Source: Henricia sp. BOLD:AAB3569
Lineage: Eukaryota > Echinodermata > Asteroidea > Spinulosida > Echinasteridae
Reading direction: 5' to 3'
Length of the DNA stretch: 64,000 bases
NCBI GenBank assembly: GCA_037783545.1
Contig: JBBELK010000666.1
Span: 1,471,001-1,535,000, forward strand
This document shows, piece after piece, positions 48,801 through 57,800 of this stretch. The translations under genes were made by a program, and so were the position numbers. How positions within the stretch are numbered: the stretch's first letter is position 1; the number at the start of each line of letters is the position of its first letter. Below the pieces are notes generated by a model. The model made no database searches. It was not told the DNA's origin and was given only the letters and a program-made list of their open reading frames with translations.

Positions 48801-51800
48801 ACAACCTCATTAGGCAAATGTGGCTGGGCCACCATGCCTCTCACCTCAGAGGTTGGCGAACTATGGTCAGCCTCACGTTGACCTCCATCAACCTCATGTC
48901 CGGACTCCTCTATGTCTTCTGACGTCTCGTCAGACCGATTGCATTGTTTACAGACCTTCCGGGACAATCCGTCAGCATTTCCATGCTTACGCCCAGGTCT
49001 GTGCTCAATGGTCACGTCATACTTGCTGATCACCTCAAGCCACCTGGCCAGCTGTCCCTCAGGGTTCTTAAAATTAAGCAGCCAGCGTAGGGACGCATGG
49101 TCGGTACGAAGCAATACCTTTTGACCATAGAGGTATTGCTTAAACCGCTTGAGATAAACAACCACCGCCAGTAACTCTCGCCGAGTCACACAATAGTTCC
49201 TCTCGGGTCTGCTTAGTTTACGGCTAGCAAAGGCAAGGACCTTTTCCTGGCCTTCCTGGACCTGGGACAGGACTGCCCCTATTCCATCTCCGCTAGCGTC
49301 TGTATCTAGAATGAACTCACCGCCTGGATTGGGGTATGCCAAAACAGGAGCGGTTATCATCCTCTGCTTCAACTCGTCAAATGCTTCTTGACAAGCATCT
49401 GTCCACTCAAACGCACGTGACTTCTCAGTCAGCGCGTGAAGTGGCGAAGCTATCTCAGCAAACCCTTTGATGAACTTCCGATAATAGGAAGCGAGGCCTA
49501 CGAAGCTTCGCACTTCCTTCAGACACTTGGGCGTTGGCCACTCAGCCACGGCCCGAACCTTCTCAGGATCGGTAGCCACGCCCTCCGGTGACACCACATG
49601 TCCCAAATAGGTAACCTGTTTTTGAAACAAGAAGCACTTGCTAGGCTTAAGCTTCAAACCAGCCACTCTTAACCTGGAGAAAACGACTCGCAGTCGTTCA
49701 ATCTCCTCTTCCACGGTCTTGCCAAACACAATGACATCGTCTAGGTAAACGAGCAGGATCTCCCATTGGAGACCCTTCATTACCTTGTCCATCAACCTTT
49801 CAAACGTTGCAGGGGCGTTGCAAAGACCAAAAGGCATACAACGCCACCTATACAAGCCGTTTCTAACCACAAAGGTTGATTTCTGGCTGGCGTCCTCATC
49901 GAGGGCTACCTGCCAGTATCCGGATGCTAGATCCAGAGTGGAGAACCACTCCGATCCGGCCAAAGCATCTAGCGTCTCGTCGATACGTGGCACAGGGTAA
50001 GCGTCTTTGATTGTAACCTTATTCAGCGCTCTGTAGTCGACGCAAAAACGCTTAGACCCGTCCTTCTTCCGGACCAACACCACGTTTGCAGCCCAGGGAC
50101 TATCAGATGGTTCTATAACCCCTCTATTTTGCAAATCTTCCACCTGTCTCTGTATCTCCTCCTGATCACAAGGGGGATAGCGCCTCAACCTTTCCTTGCT
50201 AGGCCTCGCATCGCTTGTATCGATGCGGTGCCTAACAACGTCGGTGCGCCCAATGTCATGTTCGCCAGAGGAAAACACATCTTGGAATTCCACCAAACAC
50301 GACTTCACCTCTGCATGGTAATCCTCAGTGAGGTTTACCTGGCAGCGATCATACAAATCTTGCAGGTGTTTAGGGAGGTCCTGATCAGCCTCACGCACAT
50401 GCTGCTGATCAACCTCACTCATGGGGTCAACCTCCGCGGCCGCAATTATGCCCGCGGTTGTTCCCCTCCTTACAACACGTTTCTCCTCATTCGGATTAAA
50501 TATCCGCAACGGCAGACTCTCTGCTTTAGGTTGTACCAGTGATCGGCCCAAAATTAAACCTCGCTGAGCCAACTCGCCACCGCCCTCGACAGGTTCAATC
50601 ACGGCAGACTGTCCCAATGCCTCACAGGTACCAACCACGGTACCAGGCACAACAGCCTCATGACCTGCCGGAATCTCGGTGGTCTCGGCGACAACTACTC
50701 GACCAACGAATGGTTCACCAGTACCGCTGGTACATTCCGACCGTTCACCGTTCAACCTCAGCTCGAGTCTACCAAAATCTAAGCTACCTCCCGTAGGTAA
50801 CAAAAAATCCATCCCTAAAATGCCATCATACTTCATGTCAGCAAACATTACCCGAATCGGGTAAACTGTCCGACCCACCTGCAAATCAACCCAGGCAGAC
50901 CCCATGACTTTCAAGGGAGTCCCATCGACTTGCTGAATGCCGACCTCATTGGTTTCTAGGTCGGGCCGTTTTTCTTTAGGGATTTTGTAGTAGACTCGAC
51001 TACTAATCAGCGTGTCGGTTGAACCTGAATCAACCAAAAACCGACACTTCTCATCCCTCACAATGCCATGGACAAATAAACCGTACCTAGGCCGGGACCC
51101 TGCGACAGGCTGAGTGCCTAACGGCTCTCTGCCTCCGTCATCTGGTCCACGCCTCTGGTGAGGTTTACCTGTCTTTGGACCTCGTCCCCGTTTGAACCCT
51201 GGAAACCGCCCAGCCTGCCCGCGGGTCCTCCGGTCGGCTGGCTGGCGTTTCCCTGCTGCTTTCTTTCTTTTCGAGGTTTAGTACATTTCCGAGCGAAATG
51301 ACCAACCTCCCCACAGTTGAAACATCTCAACGGACCTGGTTTCGTTTCGACTGGGTTTGGAGACTGCCTTTGCTTAGGCTCTCCCTTACTTGAGCCTTGC
51401 TTGGTGAGTTCATTCAGCAACTCCACCACCCGGTCCATCTTATCTGCCTGCAACCCAAGGTTTTTTTCTACCTCCTGTAGTCGTTGCTCGGTACCCGAGT
51501 CAACGGCTCTGGCAAACCTCGTGGGTTTTCTTTCCACCTTCCTCTCCATCTCAACCTTCTCAAAATTCTCAGCCTCTAGGGCGGCACGTATCGCTTCGTC
51601 CAATGTCTTTGGTCGAGCACGATAAATGCCTTCCCTCACGGCTTGACTATCGACGGCGTCGATGAAATGGTTCTTCCCCAGGCGCTCACGTGCCTCCTCG
51701 GGAATTTCTGGGTAGGCCTTTATCGTCAAATCGCGGACGGCCTGTCCCAACTCTTGTAAGCTTTCTTTTGCTCCTTGCCGTCGGTGTCTTAACTCCACCA

Positions 51801-54800
51801 TATAGTTTTCGGCCTGTTGACCAGGGCCGAACCTTCCCTTCAACACCTTCACCAGTTCACTATAAGTGAACTTCTTCGTCCCATCACCCAGAATCCGGAG
51901 TGCATCGCCTTGAAGGCTGGCAGCCAAAAACTCGGCAGCCTCTTCGTCACTCCACTGATTCACCTTCATACACGCCTCAAAATGTCGGTAATAGTCATTC
52001 CAAATGACTTTACCGTTATACCGGTCGGGGGTTATGGTAGGCCTGTGAGGCTTACCTCCGTGAGGTTTACCATAAACCTCACTACCCACCAACCTCGACT
52101 CCCTCTTAAGTGGCCACGGGCCCACTCTAGGTGAGTCAACCTCACTACCAGGCAATTGTGCCTCACTTGTAATTCTGAGTTGCTGGCGACCCACTCCAAG
52201 CGAGTCACCTTCACAATAAACCTCATTAGGTTTAGCAGTTGGACGAGTTGCAAAACTCAACAACTCGCTATGTAGAGCTCGCTCCTTCTGTGCACCATCA
52301 ACCTCACGGTCCTCAAAGGGATTAGTACCAGGACTACGTGTAGGAATAAACCTCATGTGAGGTGTACTCTCCACGTGCCTCGTCCCCCTCTGGACCAACT
52401 CAGGTGATGTACCAACATAGGAGTGCTCCCGTGCCTTCAATGAGGCATACCCGGAGGTATCCTCAGGCAGCTTCCAACTAATCTCAGAATCAACCTCAAA
52501 GTGAGGTTTACCTCCTCCCTGAGGAGCAACCTCACTTACACCCTTAGGCTGTTCACCCCTTTTGACAACCTCTAACTCGGCTGAAAGCCGACCTCGCTCC
52601 CACTGTAACCACTGAACTTCCATTCTAGAGCGGTTCAGCTCATCAAGGACAGACCCGCGGTCAGCCTCACTGCGGAAGGCGACCTCCCTGTCCTTAGTTC
52701 TACTCATGCTGGGCTTTCCTCGTGAGGAAACTCAGCCTCAACAACACTCTCTAAATTTGGCCACTGGGTGATAGTGGTATCTGACTGGTAAATTCAGGCT
52801 GATAAACCTCACGGTCAAAGCCTTCTGAATTTACCCTAGGCCACGTATCAACCTCGTAGCACAAATAAACCTCACAGTGGACCTCACTGAGGTTCACTGG
52901 CAAAATTTCCCCGAATGGGTTACTCTTTATTAGGCTGAATAAATCGGCTAAACTTTCGCAAAGTATCCCACTTCTGACACCATTTGTGGCGCGGCGCCCT
53001 CTCGCTGGGCGGTTGGTTTAACCTCTATATCACAAATATATTTATTAACCTCGTACAGGAATGAGCGGTTATCCTTGCACAAGAGGGGATAATCTACTGA
53101 ACAGTGGACCTAACCTAGGGGCTGTTCGTTTGGTGGAAATATACCACCACTTTGCGAAAGAGAGACGAATTATTCAGTTACTAAGCAACGTTCAACCTCA
53201 CGGAACCTACGGGGTCTAATAAGGCACACAGGGCAATGCAGTAATCCTCACAGGGTCTAATAAACCTCACACAGTCAATAGTTGCAGAGACAACAATCAA
53301 TATGGTTTAATCCAGAATCACTGTTGTAATCAATAAATGTACACAGGCTTGCTTTTCTAATAATGCAGAGTAATGCAGCGTGATAAACCTCACGCATAAA
53401 TCAACGTAAATGCAGTACAGGTAAACCTCACGGGTGATGGGTGGTTCTAATAAGCCTCACACGTGAATCAACGTAAATGCAATACAGGTAAACCTCACGG
53501 GTGATGGGTGGCTCTAATAAGCCTCACACATGAATCTACGTAAATGCAATACAGGTAAACCTCACGGGTGATGGGTGGCTCTAATAAGCCTCACACGTGA
53601 ATCAACGTAAATGCAATACAGGTAAACCACATTAGTACTCAATGTGCCAATAATCCTCACGGGCACGGTAAACCTCGCACGACAAGAGGAAGCGAGCAGC
53701 CAACAATACAGTTTGGACTAGCCCCGGGCTAATAATTGACCCTCACGGGACCACAAGAGAAAGGGCAAAATTTACGAGTACTATGTAGGCAATGCGACAC
53801 AGGTCAAACTCAGCCGGCCTAACAGGCAAGCTCGCGTCAACCTAACTACCGCCCGTAGCCTACACCCAACCTACAAATTACCTCCTTTCTCACTCCCAGC
53901 CCCAAAATTGGTCAACCCCAAACTGAACAAATGGCTACTCACTTTACTCCTGCGCAAGTGCAAAACACTCAGTCGCTTACTCGAAGCTATCCTCAGCGAC
54001 GGCTCCTCAAAGCTTCGACGCTATGCGGCACGATGTCTAACACCGACTTGGCGCTGTAGCTGTACGGTCTTCACAGACTGACTGTCAAGCTACCAACAGT
54101 TAACTTAGCTGCACTGTCGCTACACAGAATTCACACGCGAGGGTGTTCACAGCACGACGCTATACTACACAACGTTCCTCACAGAACGACGCGACCTACA
54201 CAACGTTCCTCACAGAACGACGCGACCTACACAACTGACTCACATGATTCTGGAGCGCCCAGACATAGGCCAATGCGCGCTCGTGATTGGCTGCTGCGCG
54301 TCATGAATAATTAACTACTTAAACTTATACCAGTCCCTCCAGTTTCGTCACAGTATAACATTCTTATTGTAAACATGAGGTACACTGGATGATTTATAAA
54401 GTGATCAAAAAGGAGACGCTTAAATTGCAGATGGGTATGTACGCAAATGCGGTGTAGGAAAAACCTGGCATGGCGTTATTTTAACGGTAAAGATGTCCCA
54501 TTTCATTTGGTATTGACGATGTGGCAAACTGATTTGTTCCCCCTCTAGTAGGCCTATAATGTTGGGTTTTTTCCCTCAGGTGAAGAAAACGGGCGTGAAA
54601 GTAAAATGGAAGATTTGAAGAAAAAGCTGCTGGCTGCTGTGGAGAATAGGCTGGCTGCATTAGGTATGAAATGCAGTATACGCACAGATCAACGGCTTTG
54701 CCCCATTGTGTCCCAAACATCCAAATAATTCCAAAGGAGGAGTTGGTGCGTCATATAGGGGCGTTAGGGGGGGGAGTCCTTATAGGCCCCATATCGTGCT

Positions 54801-57800
54801 GGGTATATTTCCAATCACCTTTATCATTGGCAGAGCTGCCAAAATCCCGGATTTTAAAGAAGACAAGTAGGTGACACCCAAGGAGGGTTTTTATCTGTGT
54901 CAGGAGATTAATCATTTTCCCGATGAACATTTTGTCATATCCGGGATGCTTAATTGGCAGCTCTGGATTGGGCAGTTTAGTGAGGGCAGTGTTTTGGTGT
55001 ACAGTAAGGCTGGACTCGCACTGCTGCCCTTTTCTTGTCATAGATGGTATTTTTGGAGTTTGTTTGGAGCACAGAGACCTTCATTTTCGATGATAATTTC
55101 ATAATGATCGTTTGATCGAAATCCATATTCCAGAAGTATCAAATTAAAGACGTTTGCGTGCAACCTTTCCACGTTAATTTATTTGCTTTATATTGCAAAA
55201 AAAATCGGTTGCCAGCCATAATCGTATGTGATTTATAGGCCTATTTACTAATATTCTGCTACTGTTTCTAAAAACACAATTTGACGTACAGTCTTGGCTG
55301 GTAACGCATTTTACAAATTTTGTGGTAAGCAAATGTTCGTGCTAAACAGCGCCATGAAATTGGCCCCAGATGCTATTGTCAAACGCGCAAAAGGTTAATT
55401 GGCTTCCATTTTGTTTCCATTTTAGAGGAACGTGACGGTGCCGACAACGGTAAGCTTGTGGATTGACGGTCGAGACAAAAATTGGTTGAAGCTTAGGAGC
55501 GTGACCAGAGCACATTTTTGACCCATCCATTTCCCCATGGGTGTTGAGATTTTGATACCATATCATGTCATATTTTTCTCATTACCAGTTTGAAAATTTA
55601 AAAGGAAATAGTCAAAGTTTAGTAAACTAATTTATCTGGTTATGTAAATCAGTGCAGTGATTAGACCAATCGTTTTGCTTCCATCCAAATTAGGGATAGC
55701 AAGTTTTCTGTTTGTTTTCCCCAAATAGTATTTTGGGAAGATATTTCAGATAATTGTTAGGTTAGAACAAAATCTTTTTAAAATCTGGTCAAGCTCCTTT
55801 AAGATGCGATGGCAAAAACAAAGCGAATTGTTACCGAGTTGACAAGTGATAATATAGGTTTTCTCGCTCGAATTCATCAGAAGTGCATTCGATTTCGTTT
55901 GTGGAAGTACGTATTCGTGTGTTTTTGATCAGGACGCAATTTCTCTGGTTATTATTAATTTGCACGTTTTTCAATTCCGTTTCAACACATTCACATTTGT
56001 TCGCTAAGACATCCAAATTAGAATTGCGTCATTCAAATACAAAGCATCGAATCTTCGTTCAATTTAGCACAAGCTCGGGGCTTGGGCGAATTTCAATGAT
56101 TTTCGCTGGTATTTCAAAATTTAATGCGCGTAGTTTTTAATTTGAGCGCGGAATTTTCCCGAATGCGTGCTCGAAAAACCTAATTGAATGCTCTCTTTTA
56201 AATATTTGAAGGATGATGCCAATTAAACTGCATTCAATTTTGCGCTAAAACGAATGCATCTGAAACGAACTTGGGAGGTACTTTATTAAAACTGAACGAG
56301 AAAACCTATAACAAACGTAATCATTACTTATTTGCCTTAGTTTATTTCATTTTTGCCCATTTCAAGACTACAATAAATTGTATGTCAAAATTGCATCTTT
56401 TCTTGGAAAAATGAGAATAAAATTGGTAAATTAGGGCATGTTCCCACAACCATATATCATTGCTAACCTTGTTTGTCATCCAATCATAATGTCTTGTTCA
56501 TGCCCATCAATTTGTTTGCAAAACTACAAATCACTTATTTGAAGTTGCTTAATTGGCAAATTCAAAGAAATTGCGCGCATACGTGTTATGGGCTTTACCC
56601 GCTGAGCGAATGATTGATGTCTCTCGTTGCTGTTTTCTTTGTGAAATAGTGCTTTATATAAGAATTTCTAAATGGGTTAAATATCACTTTACATCATCAT
56701 TATGCACCTATCAATTGTTTCCCCTCCCGCCCCCCGGGCTGCCCCACCTAAGAGGTGGGGATTTTCACTTTTCGCATGACAAAATCCCCACCCCTGGGGC
56801 ACAATTTAGGTGACAAAAACCCCCACCCTAGGGTGAAAAACATGTATTTCAACATGTATTTCAATGGGTCAAAATCCCCACCCTGGGGCACGAAAAAAGT
56901 GACCAAACTCCCACATAAGGGGTGGGGCAGCGCGGGGGGGGGGGGGGGGGGGAACAATTGATAGGTGCATCATGCAATTTTATTTTATGAAGATAAGATT
57001 GTCGTACCTTTGATAGTTTTACACGAAATGCATTAACGGCAGGTTTCTTTGGCAATGGCAACAACGTCGCCGACGCCGACGCCGACGGGGAGGAAGAAGA
57101 AGAAGAGGAGGAGGAGGAGGAGGAAGAGGAAGAGGAAGAAGACGACAAGCGATTCTTCGACGACACTCTCATGAAGAAAGAGCTGCTGGCTGCTTTTGAG
57201 AAGAGGCTGACTGCATTAGGTATGAAATGCAGTACGCACAGATCAACGGCTTTCGAATCACGTTCATTGGCAGAGCTGCCAAATTTCCCGGATTTTAAAG
57301 AAGACGCATGGGAAGTAGGTGATATCCTAACTTCAGATCATAAAGTTACTATTGGTTTGCACTGCATGCGCCACATAGCAACATTATTGTAGTGCGTATA
57401 CATCCAATTGAAGTAAATAAATCGGAGCACCTGTAGGTGCATGCATAGTACAAAACGCAAGAGTCTGGCATCCCAAATTCTACCACAGTTTAGAAAGTCG
57501 CATTCTACGCTACATGGTGCTTGCACGCCAATACCAACAGTCTGGTCGCTTTATGCCAATTCTCCTACGATGAACACGGTATTGACTCTGTACTTCACAC
57601 CTATCGTATGCATCACACGGTAAAAAATTAGCTGGTGATTTGGATACTAAGTGCATGTGAAAGGACATGTACACCAGGGGCCAATTTCATAGCTTTGTTT
57701 CGCACAATTTGCTTAGCACATAATTTGTTTGCTTTTAATATATTGCAAAAATCGGCTGCTAGCCAAAATGTGATGTGTATTTACTAATATTTTGCTACTC

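Larger units (their letters stand above)
45242..54352 (-). mobile_element. complete Ty3/gypsy LTR retrotransposon, antisense in intron 7 of the secreted-protein gene
   Basis: 9,111 bases with two 1,368-bp LTRs, TG...CA ends and a GTAT target duplication at 45,238-45,241 and 54,353-54,356. Minus-strand order: 5' LTR, primer site, gag, pol (protease, RT, RNase H, integrase), a small third ORF, 3' LTR. The integrase-last order defines the Ty3/gypsy type. I found no difference between the LTRs on reading, and both main frames are open, so the insertion should be very young and possibly still competent. There is no env. Confidence 0.97.

Noticed and set aside
47936..51061. Multiple plus-strand frames inside the gypsy element
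   Set aside because: Antisense shadows of pol; no motif recognised.
56861..57172. Poly-Ser frame on the minus strand
   Set aside because: Antisense of the GAG/GAA poly-Glu run in exon 10 of the secreted-protein gene.
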